Virus record (IMG/VR): IMGVR_UViG_3300047560_000207
Location: 1 to 24,002 of that record
DNA: 24,002 nt
DNA from: a virus
Direction: 5' to 3' (one strand)
Position 1 is the stretch's first letter, and each line of letters begins with the position of its first letter. Shown here one piece after another: positions 14,608 to 22,803 of this stretch. The translations under genes were made by a program, and so were the position numbers. Below the pieces are notes generated by a model. It was not told where the DNA came from. It made no database searches and was given only the letters and a program-made list of their open reading frames with translations.

Positions 14608-15581
14608 TATCTGTTCTCCAATTTAATTGTCTCACGTGCATATTGCTCTGGGGTCAAACCAAGTTTCTTAGCTAAAGCTAGGGCTGATTTGGATAGATGT
14701 ACTTTTTTAGGCGCGGTACTACGCGAAGCCGGAGCTACAACGGTTGACGGTTTAGTGCGTTGGGCGGGTGGTTCCTCGTCCAGCGAATCATCCCCGAAAT
14801 ATTCAGGGAAACGTTTGCGCATCGTTTTATCGATGGTTTCATAATACTCATCTGAGGTAGGGTCTGTACCCGCGCGGACTAGCTTCTCGTGCAACCCCAA
14901 AGCTAAACTAGTCATTTCCTCATCTGAACCAAACCAGCTGTTCTTATCTTGCCAAGCAAGAGCTTTACGATCTGGTTTTGGGACTTGGGGTCGATCTGGT
15001 TGTATATATACAGGAGTTTCTGGTTCTTGTAAAGCTTTTTCGTATTGAGGACGATAACTTTGTGCCTGCGTCAATTTATATTGAGCTTCATTCATGCGTT
15101 GTTGCGCATCAATAATGGCATCAGTGTTACCTGCATCATATGCTTCACGGTAATCGCGTTTTGCTATATCCAGATCCTTTTCAGCTGCTGTTGTAACTGC
15201 TTGAATATAAGTTTGCTCACCAGAAGAAAGGTTAGATTTTAACTTACGGTTCTCTTCTTGAATTGCTTGAGCAAAACGAATAGCTTCTTCGCGTTCACGA
15301 GCAGCTGCTTCTTTTTCTCGGCGTTCGTCGTGATAAACCTTACGTAATTGAGCCATACGTTCTTTTACGCGTTCAGAATAATCAGTTAGATCATCCTTCT
15401 CAATCTCTTCTACAATTTCTTTTGGAAGAGGTTTTCTATCACGATCTTGTGGTGGAGTATCATCCACAATATCTACTTCAATGTCATCCTTATCGGATTC
15501 GATGGTGATTTTAGTTTCTTCACCAACAGGCGTTACTTCTTTCTCGTCCGGAAACTCGAACTCGTCTTGGTCTAAAGCCAT
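14607..15581 (-). CDS. Scaffolding protein (324 aa)
   Basis: The N-terminal ~75 residues are extremely acidic (KDDIEVDIVDDTPPQDRDR). Residues about 75-185 form a long charged coiled coil (SERVKERMAQLRKVYHDERR, EKEAAAREREEAIRFAQAIQ). A Pro/Gln-rich linker (PEYETPVYIQPDRPQVPKP region) and a basic C-terminus (KVHLSKSALALAKKLGLTPEQYARE) follow, the usual place for capsid contact in scaffold proteins. A strong AGGAG site precedes the start. Its position between portal/GroES-like and capsid genes fits an internal scaffold that is lost on maturation. No protease domain is visible in it or nearby. Confidence 0.82.
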   Translation of the reverse strand: MALDQDEFEFPDEKEVTPVGEETKITIESDKDDIEVDIVDDTPPQDRDRKPLPKEIVEEIEKDDLTDYSERVKERMAQLRKVYHDERREKEAAAREREEAIRFAQAIQEENRKLKSNLSSGEQTYIQAVTTAAEKDLDIAKRDYREAYDAGNTDAIIDAQQRMNEAQYKLTQAQSYRPQYEKALQEPETPVYIQPDRPQVPKPDRKALAWQDKNSWFGSDEEMTSLALGLHEKLVRAGTDPTSDEYYETIDKTMRKRFPEYFGDDSLDEEPPAQRTKPSTVVAPASRSTAPKKVHLSKSALALAKKLGLTPEQYARETIKLENR

Positions 15582-15618
15582 TTACTTCTCCTTTTGCGTT
15601 TAATACGTTTGCGGATTG

Positions 15619-16086
15619 TTATGCACGTTCGTAGCCACGAGGATCTTCGACAACCCCTACGACTGTATCATCATTGATGATTCTAAACTCACGACCATGC
15701 ACTTTGAAACGAGTACCTGCATAAGCACGGACAAGGACGAAATCGCCTTCCTTACACCATGCCCCTGTAGGGAACTTGTTTTCATCTTTGTAGCAAAGAT
15801 CGCCTAATGCCATGACGAACAATACTACAGTTGAGTTTTCTTCTACTTGTCTAGTCTTTTCATCTTTTGCTAGTCTAAGTCCATTACCTAAGTCATATTC
15901 TTTATCAGCTTGTGGTACTGCACAAAGAATACTCCAACCTTTTGGCTTAGGAAGTTGAGCAGCTTTTTCATAGTCGTCTTTGTCGCCTACAATTGCTTTA
16001 ATCTCAGCTTCTTCCTGAGCGTCTTTCTTTGCTTGGTCGGCTAGTTTGGACAAGTCCATAGCCTGACCCAAGTTGATGTTAGTCAT
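15619..16086 (-). CDS. GroES-like co-chaperonin (155 aa)
   Basis: The ATG at 16086 has GGAG 9 nt upstream and was preferred to a longer frame starting eight codons earlier. Residues 1-45 are a helical, charged N-terminal extension (MDLSKLADQAKKDAQEEAEI). Residues 48-155 follow a Cpn10 barrel: PKGWSILCAVP, then ENSTVVLFVMALGDLCYKDE, KFPTGAWCKEGDFVLVRAYAG, TRFKVHGREFRIINDD and TVVGVVEDPRGYER. Cpn10 proteins cap GroEL; T4 gp31 is the classical phage example needed for capsid folding. The segment at residues 61-86 would be the mobile loop. The gene lies between portal and scaffold genes, which suits a capsid-folding role. Confidence 0.8.
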   Translation of the reverse strand: MTNINLGQAMDLSKLADQAKKDAQEEAEIKAIVGDKDDYEKAAQLPKPKGWSILCAVPQADKEYDLGNGLRLAKDEKTRQVEENSTVVLFVMALGDLCYKDENKFPTGAWCKEGDFVLVRAYAGTRFKVHGREFRIINDDTVVGVVEDPRGYERA

Positions 16087-16273
16087 CAAAATTCTCCATA
16101 TTTTTTGCAAGGTCTGCTACAAGGGACTGCGCGATGAGGAGACCTCGAACCACACCGGCAGCATAACGGTAATCATCGAAGGTTTTAGCTGCACCTTCCC
16201 CAATACTTTCAATCATATTTTTGCGCTGTTCTTCGATTTGTGACATCAAATGTTCTAGCGTTGAATCCATCAT
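16079..16273 (-). CDS. Small helical phage protein (64 aa)
   Basis: The start overlaps the portal stop codon (TAATG), and the end overlaps the GroES-like gene by 8 nt. The sequence is helical and amphipathic: MMDSTLEHLMSQIEEQRKNM, AAKTFDDYRYAAGVVRGLLIAQSLVADLAKNMENF. The segment DDYRYAAGVVRGL is familiar from short proteins encoded just after portal genes in podoviruses. It has no membrane segment, and the function is unknown; a portal- or assembly-associated role is only inferred. Confidence 0.72.
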   Translation of the reverse strand: MMDSTLEHLMSQIEEQRKNMIESIGEGAAKTFDDYRYAAGVVRGLLIAQSLVADLAKNMENFDD

Positions 16274-18867
16274 TATTTAGTTTCTCCTTCAGGTTTTGCA
16301 GCAGCTTTCTCAGCTTGCTGACGTTGAACCTCTTGTTGATGGGCTTGTGCAGCAAAGTCCATATGTTTATGTTGGTTAGCTTGTTCTAGTTGTTTACCTT
16401 GATGTTTCAACTGGTCACGCTGCATTTCACGATTAGCTTCATCGTTCATTGCTCGCATGCCAATCTCAGCACCTTTGGCCATTTGTTCAGCAGCTAGACG
16501 ATCTTTACTTTCTACTGCTTTAGCGCCTAATTGAGCACCAGCAATACGTTCAGCAGAAGCAATACGTTCACGATCCAACTGCAATCTAGCTTGTTCAATT
16601 TGAATATCAGATTGTGTCTTCTGAGCTTTAATCTGTAATTCTTGAGCTTTAAGCTGTAGTTCTTGTTGTTGCATTTGAACGAGTGGATCTTGAGCTTGCT
16701 GTTGAGCTTGTTGTGCTTGAGCTTCAGCTTGATCTTTTTGTAGCAATTGCTGAGCTGCTTGAGCCAACATTGGAGCCAATTGGTTTTCAATCTCTTCCGG
16801 TAGGCTTTCATCTGGAGCTGGTAGAGAAGTACCCAACTGGGCTTCCATTTGTTTGCGGTACGCAAATGCGATGTGCTCGTTGATATGGGCCATAGCTGCA
16901 GCTTGAATAGCTTGAGCATTTGGATTTTGACCAACCAACTGAAGAATCTTTGGATCTTCCATCGCTGCTTTATGTACAGCAATGTGAGCTTCATGGTCTT
17001 GATTCAAATAAGCTTTTACAGGCTTCATGTTGATGATAGCCATGTTCTCGGTTACTGGATCTTTAGGTTTGTTTTCTTCAATTGCTGGAATTAACTTAGC
17101 AATATTCTTCATACCTAATACTTCAAGCATCTGTTTATTAAGCTCTGGCATGTCATAAATCTGTGGATTCTGAGCAGCCATCTGCATAACAGCTTGATAT
17201 TGAACAACTTTCTGAGCCATTGTTGAAGCGTTTGGATCAGCTACTGGGATAACATCTACATTATCGTAGTCTGAACGCTTAGCAGAACGATCACCTTCTT
17301 CTGGATCATATGCATAATCATCAGGAGTGTAGTCACGAATAATGCCTGCAAGTAACTTAAACTCTTGTTTCATAGCGTAATAGATACGCGCTTGAACAGC
17401 TGAAGACACCTTCAACGTACGTTCTAGGATAGCTAGTGTTGTACCTACTGGAGCATTTGCTGACATATCAGATACTTGCATATCGGCAGCATTAGCAAAC
17501 GCCTTAGCTTCTTCAATGATGTTAGTCATCAAGCCTTGTAGTACTTGGCTAGGCTCTTTATATGGTAGAGGTAAGATGTTATCGCGGATAGTGCCTGATG
17601 GTACATCTACATCACGGAACTCTGCTGGAGCGATTGGAGTGTCATCACCCTTAACACGCAAGCCACGAGTCTTGAAACCGCCTGGCAAGTTAGCCAATGT
17701 ACCGGCATCGACCAATTGACGTTGCAACATAGTTGCTGCTTTTACAGAAGCGCCAATCAAATGGATAAAGCCTAGATGGTAGAAACCAAAGCTAGGGATG
17801 TAGCCATAATGTACAAAGTGCTGACGTTTTTGTTTAGTCTTGTCGTCTGGGTTCCAGTTACGACGTATAGCCAATACTTCACCAGTACCACGCTCTAGCG
17901 TTACAACGTATGGAAGTGCGATACCTGTTAGGTTGCCATCTTTATCTTCATCTTCATAACCAGGCAAGTCTAAGTCAACGTGCATCTCAAGGATATGATA
18001 GCGATCGTCCATTGTGGCATTGAAGCCCATCTTTTCAGCGATACGCTTTTCTACTTCATCTAATACGTGCGCAGGCTCGCCTAGATCAATATCACGATAG
18101 AAGCCAGCTACTTGCAACTTCTTCAGTTCGTTCTCTGTCTTACGCATCACATGCGTTACACGTGGGGCTGTTTGTAATGAGCTAGCGCCATAAGGTACAA
18201 CGATGTCTTCTGCTGCTACATAGATCGCTACTTGACGTTCTAATGATGGATCGTAGTACACCTTTTTAAACGCGTTACCAGAAAGGCCCAAGCCCCAAAG
18301 CATACGTTCGTGTTCTGGGCGATACTCAGGCATGCCTTCTGTTAATTGGAAGTTCATGTCTTCCTTAACACGTTCTGCGGCATCTTCTTTCTCAGGAGTA
18401 ATCTTACCGATAATCTGTGTTTTAACTGGACCTGCTGCAGGGAATGTCTCTTGCATAGTTTCAGCTTGGAATTTAACAAGCGCTTCAGCCAATAGTGGGT
18501 GGTACACAGCACAAGCGCCTGGCCATGGTTCTGTTCTATCTTCAATCTTCAAACCTAATAGATCAATACCATCTACATAGGTATTTAGCCAATCTTTACG
18601 AGAATCTGTATCTGCAGTAAAGTCGCCTAATAGATCACCAGATAGCTGAGCAAGATCGCCTTCTGACATAAAGTCTGCCAAGTTAGCATCAAACTCATCA
18701 GGTGTACCTGCGCCTGGTTCTAATTCAATTGTTAGCCCATCTGTATGAATTGAAACACTTTCTGGGTCTTCAATTTCAATCTCTAAGTCTGGCTCGGCTT
18801 GTCCAGCTGCCAGCTCCTCGATTCCTTGTGGAGCTGCGTACAACCCCTTGTCCATATTGCCTGCCAT
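16273..18867 (-). CDS. Portal protein, P22-like (864 aa)
   Basis: An acidic N-terminal region (to about 110) precedes the portal core: SRKDWLNTYVDGIDLLGLK, EPWPGACAVYHPLLAEALVKFQAET, then GLSGNAFKKVYYDP and VPYGASSLQTAPRVTHVMRK, and the wing and stem segment FGFYHLGFIHLIGASVKAATML. Residues about 690-860 are a Gln/Ala/Lys-rich coiled coil (QQAQDPLVQMQQQELQLKAQ), like the helical barrel region at the C-terminus of P22 gp1. It is longer than P22 portal (725 aa), mostly because of the acidic N-terminus and the coiled-coil tail. AAAGGAT precedes the start. It forms the dodecameric DNA entry ring. Confidence 0.88.
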   Translation of the reverse strand: MAGNMDKGLYAAPQGIEELAAGQAEPDLEIEIEDPESVSIHTDGLTIELEPGAGTPDEFDANLADFMSEGDLAQLSGDLLGDFTADTDSRKDWLNTYVDGIDLLGLKIEDRTEPWPGACAVYHPLLAEALVKFQAETMQETFPAAGPVKTQIIGKITPEKEDAAERVKEDMNFQLTEGMPEYRPEHERMLWGLGLSGNAFKKVYYDPSLERQVAIYVAAEDIVVPYGASSLQTAPRVTHVMRKTENELKKLQVAGFYRDIDLGEPAHVLDEVEKRIAEKMGFNATMDDRYHILEMHVDLDLPGYEDEDKDGNLTGIALPYVVTLERGTGEVLAIRRNWNPDDKTKQKRQHFVHYGYIPSFGFYHLGFIHLIGASVKAATMLQRQLVDAGTLANLPGGFKTRGLRVKGDDTPIAPAEFRDVDVPSGTIRDNILPLPYKEPSQVLQGLMTNIIEEAKAFANAADMQVSDMSANAPVGTTLAILERTLKVSSAVQARIYYAMKQEFKLLAGIIRDYTPDDYAYDPEEGDRSAKRSDYDNVDVIPVADPNASTMAQKVVQYQAVMQMAAQNPQIYDMPELNKQMLEVLGMKNIAKLIPAIEENKPKDPVTENMAIINMKPVKAYLNQDHEAHIAVHKAAMEDPKILQLVGQNPNAQAIQAAAMAHINEHIAFAYRKQMEAQLGTSLPAPDESLPEEIENQLAPMLAQAAQQLLQKDQAEAQAQQAQQQAQDPLVQMQQQELQLKAQELQIKAQKTQSDIQIEQARLQLDRERIASAERIAGAQLGAKAVESKDRLAAEQMAKGAEIGMRAMNDEANREMQRDQLKHQGKQLEQANQHKHMDFAAQAHQQEVQRQQAEKAAAKPEGETK

Positions 18868-18877
18868 AATTTATCCT

Positions 18878-19864
18878 TTATTTCTTTGTAAGTTCTTCCA
18901 CAAACCTTTTCAAGTTTGGGTACTTGTCTGCTGTTAGTTCATCTTGATCAAATAAATTTGCACATTCTATGCTTCGTAGAAGGAATAGATCTAGTTCGCT
19001 TAGTGTTCCATCTGGGTTCTCCAGACAGTTAGGTCTATCTACAGACCCGAATAACCGCACTATCCTATCCACTTCAGGACCAAACATGTCCGAAACAACT
19101 GTGCTATTCTTATCAATACTCTGTTTTTTAAACACATTTGTGCCGTATACAGAGTGTAACCCACCTGCTAACGCCAATATATCATTAGCCCCTACATCTT
19201 TTAATATATGGTAGGTTCTAAGTAAATGGTCTGCCAACGTGCCCTTTTTATGTTTCTTTTGCGTAGCTCCAATCTGCACTAGGAAGTTCTTTAGAATCTC
19301 CTCAGCTGGATACAACGATTTAGGGTCAATAGACACCTTGAACATTAAGGTTGTTCTAACCTCTGGGCAAATACGAGTTACGCCCTTAGCACAATGCGGG
19401 ATATTTCCCGGAAATATTGCAGTCCTACCATATTTAGGTAGCACTGATTTAATAATCTCAGTGTGTTCTCTATTATAGAAGTTAGTCTCACCACCCCAAT
19501 TAGGGTCCCAATCTTCATTTAAATAGACTACACAAGTCTGATCTTGTGTTCGTTCTGTATCTGTATGGATATAACCTTCTACTCCATACGTATGTCTATT
19601 AGCATAGCATCTAGTTAATTTAGCTTGACCCCCAAAGAAGTCTTTATTAATTAACTGCCACACCTGCATAAAGTGCTCATTTGGCAATCTACTAGTCACA
19701 TCCGTAGGATTATTCTTAGTAGTATTCGTCAGATTCAAGTTCCAATGACCAAACGGAATATCCGTATCACTAGGCCATCCATAACTCCAATTGCCTTTAT
19801 TCAAATAATTCAAACACTTACGTAAAGTGTCCATAGGAATGACATCATCTCTAACGTCAATCAT
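18878..19864 (-). CDS. 2OG-Fe(II) oxygenase fused to an HD-like (DUF6817-like) domain (328 aa)
   Basis: Residues about 80-178 form a prolyl-4-hydroxylase-type 2-oxoglutarate/Fe(II) oxygenase: HTD (H100, D102) in GYIHTDTERT, GGETNFY (124-130), H157 in IFPGNIPHCAKGVT, and R170 as 2-oxoglutarate ligand in RTTLMFK. All expected iron ligands are present. Residues about 205-320 form a second domain, DHLLRTYHILKDVGAND with LALAGGLHSVYGTNVF (H213, H237), resembling the HD-like DUF6817 family. The start overlaps the terminase stop in an ATGA junction, and the portal follows after a 10-nt gap, so it is expressed with packaging genes. The substrate is unknown; hydroxylation of a virion or host protein, or nucleic acid, is possible. 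Confidence 0.82.
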   Translation of the reverse strand: MIDVRDDVIPMDTLRKCLNYLNKGNWSYGWPSDTDIPFGHWNLNLTNTTKNNPTDVTSRLPNEHFMQVWQLINKDFFGGQAKLTRCYANRHTYGVEGYIHTDTERTQDQTCVVYLNEDWDPNWGGETNFYNREHTEIIKSVLPKYGRTAIFPGNIPHCAKGVTRICPEVRTTLMFKVSIDPKSLYPAEEILKNFLVQIGATQKKHKKGTLADHLLRTYHILKDVGANDILALAGGLHSVYGTNVFKKQSIDKNSTVVSDMFGPEVDRIVRLFGSVDRPNCLENPDGTLSELDLFLLRSIECANLFDQDELTADKYPNLKRFVEELTKK

Positions 19865-21411
19865 AGGGCATAGAACTTTTGTGATGAGAACCGTTGGTAT
19901 GAATTGTACTCATCTTCATAGTCGGTATCTATTTTAATAAAGCCACCCTGACGGAACCGCATCAGCGCCATTGTTGTACTATCGACCAAGTCATCGTTCT
20001 GGCCTGACGGGAAGTCGTTACACTCCTCAATCACCTCCATAGCCCATCGTTTCTCAGGCGCCCACACGATCCCGCTTCTGAACAAGTCAGATACCGCATT
20101 TACTCGTGCAATCTTGTCCTGACCTTTACCAGGTGTGAACTCTCCAACGGGAATACCCATTCGACGCATCTCTTGGTAGAGTGCGGCCCCGTTAGATTTC
20201 TTCTCAACAATGAACGCATCTGGCTCCCAGTCCTTGTATTCACGTAACACAAGGTCTTTTAGCTCCGGGAACTCCAGCCGCTGCTTGATACTATTTAATA
20301 GTATTATATTGTAATTATTCGTTTCTTCGTTAAAAAACACGCCCCACGTCGTGAGCGCGTTATAGTCAGAACGGTTAGTCTTCTCTTGAGCCGCGTCCAG
20401 ACTCATGATGATGAACTCGCACTGCGGTGGCGTCTCTTTGTCCCACACCTGCCACCACTCCTTTTTGATGAGCGCACCTTCTTCAGCCACTGGGTTCTGC
20501 ATGTACTGCGCATTCCAATAACGCACGTCTAGGGCTGCTCGCTTAGCGCGTAACTCTTCGATGCTCCAGAACTCAGGCCACAAGGGCTTCTCTTCGTGAG
20601 TCTGTGAATCTTCGATGATGGCTGGAAACTCAACCACCTCCCAATCATCTACACCTTCTTGTTTGACCATCTGGTTGATGATCTCGCCTGTTAGGTCAAG
20701 CTTCGACCAACGGGTCATCACTACTATAATAGCCCCGCCTGGCATAAGACGTTGTATAGGCCCAGACTGGAACCACTCCCAAGCAGGCTTAAACACATCA
20801 GCTCGCCCAAGCTTAGCATCCTGTTCCGAATGAGGATCGTCAATAATGAAAAGGTCAGCACCCCGGCCAGCAAGAGCCCCGCCCACACCAATAGCAAAGT
20901 ATTCACCATTATGATTCGTTCCCCATCGTGAAGCCGACTTCGAGTCAGCTTGTAGTTCTACATCCGGAAAAATGTCATGGTACGCATCACTACCCACCAA
21001 GTTACGCACACGACGACCAAAGTTAACTGCCAGATCAGCTGTGTGAGATGCCATAATAATCTTTTTATGCGGATACTTACCAAGGAACCATGCAGGCGCA
21101 AGATAAGAAATAAGCTCACTCTTCCCGTGGCGAGGCGCAATGTTGACAATAACTCGTTTCTTCTTGCCATTCGCGATGTCTTCAAAGATCTGAGCCAGTC
21201 GCCTATGGTGCGCCCCCACCTTGTAGCCTGGGTATACATGGTTAATGAACTCCAAGAATGTATTTTGTCTAGTCTCAACCGCCGTCATGGACTCAAGACT
21301 GTTGAGCATCTCTAGTAGCTGTTGCTGTTCTGACTCTGGCAGCATGTCCACATGCGCTAGTGCTTGATTGACCTGCTCGGGGGTGAGCCCTTTAATCTCA
21401 GGAGTCGCCAT
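19861..21411 (-). CDS. terL: Terminase large subunit (516 aa)
   Basis: The ATPase domain has Walker A APRHGKSE (residues 92-99), Walker B LFIIDDPH (187-194, with DD in place of the usual DE), and the coupling segment VVMTRW (about 230-235). The C-terminal RNase H-like nuclease shows its first aspartate in IIMSLDAAQ (D339), then SDYNALTTWGVF, FIVEKKSNGAALYQEMRR and a final acidic site in NDDLVDSTTMALMRF. The protein cuts concatemers and pumps DNA through the portal. It starts in a TAATG overlap with the small-subunit-like gene. All motor and nuclease motifs are intact. TerL type (headful or cohesive end) cannot be assigned from sequence alone. Confidence 0.95.
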   Translation of the reverse strand: MATPEIKGLTPEQVNQALAHVDMLPESEQQQLLEMLNSLESMTAVETRQNTFLEFINHVYPGYKVGAHHRRLAQIFEDIANGKKKRVIVNIAPRHGKSELISYLAPAWFLGKYPHKKIIMASHTADLAVNFGRRVRNLVGSDAYHDIFPDVELQADSKSASRWGTNHNGEYFAIGVGGALAGRGADLFIIDDPHSEQDAKLGRADVFKPAWEWFQSGPIQRLMPGGAIIVVMTRWSKLDLTGEIINQMVKQEGVDDWEVVEFPAIIEDSQTHEEKPLWPEFWSIEELRAKRAALDVRYWNAQYMQNPVAEEGALIKKEWWQVWDKETPPQCEFIIMSLDAAQEKTNRSDYNALTTWGVFFNEETNNYNIILLNSIKQRLEFPELKDLVLREYKDWEPDAFIVEKKSNGAALYQEMRRMGIPVGEFTPGKGQDKIARVNAVSDLFRSGIVWAPEKRWAMEVIEECNDFPSGQNDDLVDSTTMALMRFRQGGFIKIDTDYEDEYNSYQRFSSQKFYAL

Positions 21412-22004
21412 TACTTCAAATCTTCTGGGTCAATAGACCCTAGTTCTGCATCAATAATGTTCGATTCATCCACAACCACTGCATTGTTCCCCAATATCTT
21501 GAACAGTTTCGCACGAATCTGCGCTTGGAGCTCCTCTTTGGACACATCCTTCACCACAATCTCAGTTTTATCACTAAATAGACCCACATCTGAGATTTTC
21601 CCCAGTAATTCTAGGGCACGAAGCCTATGTCGTGGGTCTGTGAGGTTAGTATCCTCGATCAGCTTGTTGGTCACGTATCTGCGCAGCTGCACAGCCTCTT
21701 GCACAACCTGATGGTCATAGTCTGACAGCATCATATATAAGTGTTGCACTGTGGCAGGGGTGTTTAAGTACTTGTTGACCGCCTTTGGGTCGGGGTTTTT
21801 AACGTCTGGGTTCGTATACGCGTTGAAAACTTCGCGAGCTTCGTTCTTTTCTTGCGTAGAGACGGGGATTTCTGCTCCGGCTTCGATGAGCATCTTGGCA
21901 GTCGCCGCTGCGACCTTGACTCTTTCTGCAAAAGTCTTAGGTTCCTCGGACAAATAGTCGTCCGGCAGGGGTTTTGTAGGATCTGGTATCACTTTAATGG
22001 ACAT
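21411..22004 (-). CDS. Probable terminase small subunit (197 aa)
   Basis: The gene is placed directly before terL and overlaps it (TAATG), the standard place for the small subunit, which recognises the packaging site. The sequence is helical: KTFAERVKVAAATAKMLIEA, TPATVQHLYMMLSDYDHQVV, QEAVQLRRYVTNKLIEDTNL and DPRHRLRALELLGKISDVGLF. The last of these is characteristic of small terminase-like proteins in environmental phages. The C-terminus is acidic. A clear helix-turn-helix is not evident by eye. AAGGTGG lies 6 nt before the ATG. It is the first gene of the long minus-strand operon. Confidence 0.75.
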   Translation of the reverse strand: MSIKVIPDPTKPLPDDYLSEEPKTFAERVKVAAATAKMLIEAGAEIPVSTQEKNEAREVFNAYTNPDVKNPDPKAVNKYLNTPATVQHLYMMLSDYDHQVVQEAVQLRRYVTNKLIEDTNLTDPRHRLRALELLGKISDVGLFSDKTEIVVKDVSKEELQAQIRAKLFKILGNNAVVVDESNIIDAELGSIDPEDLK

Positions 22005-22045
22005 TTAAGCCACCTTATTTGCGCAATCTGATTTGCGATGGACGC

Positions 22046-22074
22046 AATATAACAAAGTTCACGAAGTAAATCAA
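22046..22074 (-). promoter_or_regulatory. Putative promoter of the terminase/structural operon
   Basis: On the minus strand TTGATT (22074-22069) and TATATT (22051-22046) are 17 bases apart. The predicted start near 22039 gives a leader of about 35 nt before the AAGGTGG ribosome site and ATG at 22004. The spacer contains ACTTCGTG and AACTTTGT, two copies of the iterated motif, so a protein bound there would block or replace RNA polymerase contacts. Confidence 0.6.
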
Positions 22075-22107
22075 GCGTTTATAGCTCACAAAGTTCACAA
22101 AGTTTAC
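22051..22107 (-). repeat. Iterated 9-bp motif AACTTYGTG, cluster A
   Basis: Read on the minus strand, AACTTTGTG-AACTTTGTG (22104-22087, back to back) and ACTTCGTG-AACTTTGTT (22066-22051, ending one base over) stand about 20 bp apart. More dispersed copies lie at 22174-22190 on the plus strand and 22213-22222 (AAACTTCGTG, plus strand). Tandem 9-bp spacing puts neighbouring sites nearly on the same face of the helix. Confidence 0.7.
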
Positions 22108-22227
22108 CGAACGGTAATATTTTATGCGTTTTACGCAGATTTATACGGGGTTTTTACTGAGCGGGAAAGGGATACTTTGTTAGCTTTGTGGCACTATGGG
22201 CGAAAAATATGTAAACTTCGTGGGTTG

Positions 22228-22767
22228 CTATATTGCGAATGACGCACTTTTTGCTAGATTTTCCTGGGCAGGGATTATTTGCAGGTTATCTAATACATGC
22301 AATCCAGAAACTTTTTTACCTCTAAGTGGGATTATGTGATCTACGTGGTGTGGAATGCCAGTCTCAACTGATATTTGTAAAGCTTTAGCATACAAAGCTC
22401 TTACACGCTTTCTATCTTCTTTTGATACCCAGCATGGAATACGTTGCAATTTAGCACAACGGCGACGAGCACCTTTAGCGCGGATAGCCGGTCTGTTTTT
22501 GGGGTCTGCATGGTAGTCACGATTGTAAGCCTTTTGTTTTTCTTTTTTGGCTGCTTTTTGTTCGGCCGTTAATTCAACCTTAGGTCGCCCTCGTGTTTGA
22601 TACTTTTGTTTCTTTTTGCGAGCCTCATACTTTTTGTTTCGTTTGCAAACTAGGCATTGTTGATTACAAACTAATCTAGTAGTGCCGCCGCAATTAGGAC
22701 ATGGTAATCCTTCATACCGTTTTAATCCGGCTGCTTTTGCTCTTAGTCTAGGGGTGTCGTATTTCAT
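22228..22767 (-). CDS. HNH endonuclease with zinc finger and AT-hook-like segment (179 aa)
   Basis: The C-terminal HNH nuclease reads HHVDHIIPLRGKKVSGLHVL, then DNLQIIPAQENLAKS (H141, D143, H144, N161, N170), with intact catalytic His and metal ligands. The N-terminus has a zinc-ribbon pattern, CPNC (23-26) and CLVC (38-41). A very basic linker follows, including RGRPK (59-63), the core of an AT-hook. No ribosome site is seen before the ATG; a promoter whose predicted start coincides with it suggests leaderless translation. It may be a free-standing homing endonuclease, or an HNH protein that aids terminase, as in HK97-type packaging. Position next to terS fits both. Confidence 0.87.
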   Translation of the reverse strand: MKYDTPRLRAKAAGLKRYEGLPCPNCGGTTRLVCNQQCLVCKRNKKYEARKKKQKYQTRGRPKVELTAEQKAAKKEKQKAYNRDYHADPKNRPAIRAKGARRRCAKLQRIPCWVSKEDRKRVRALYAKALQISVETGIPHHVDHIIPLRGKKVSGLHVLDNLQIIPAQENLAKSASFAI

Positions 22768-22773
22768 GATTTA

Positions 22774-22803
22774 AATATAACATAATTCGGGGGGTGGGGT
22801 CAA
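22774..22803 (-). promoter_or_regulatory. Putative promoter of the HNH gene, leaderless
   Basis: On the minus strand TTGACC (22803-22798) is followed after 18 bases by TATATT (22779-22774); an alternative reading is 17 bases to TTATAT. A start about 7 nt downstream falls at 22767, the A of the ATG itself. No Shine-Dalgarno sequence is present. Confidence 0.5.

Larger units (their letters stand above)
22005..22227. other. Intergenic control region upstream of the terminase operon
   Basis: This 223-bp stretch holds no convincing gene; a 69-codon plus-strand frame through it is discounted. It contains the putative late promoter (22046-22074) and several copies of the 9-bp AACTTYGTG motif in both orientations. 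Confidence 0.7.

Noticed and set aside
16527-16994. Minus-strand frame of 155 codons, Lys/Leu-rich
   Set aside because: Out-of-frame reading of the Gln-rich coiled-coil end of the portal gene; its low-complexity composition is an artefact of the repeats.
22033-22242. Plus-strand frame of 69 codons upstream of the terminase genes
   Set aside because: It runs through the late promoter and the iterated motif, has no ribosome site and resembles no protein; the region is better explained as control DNA.
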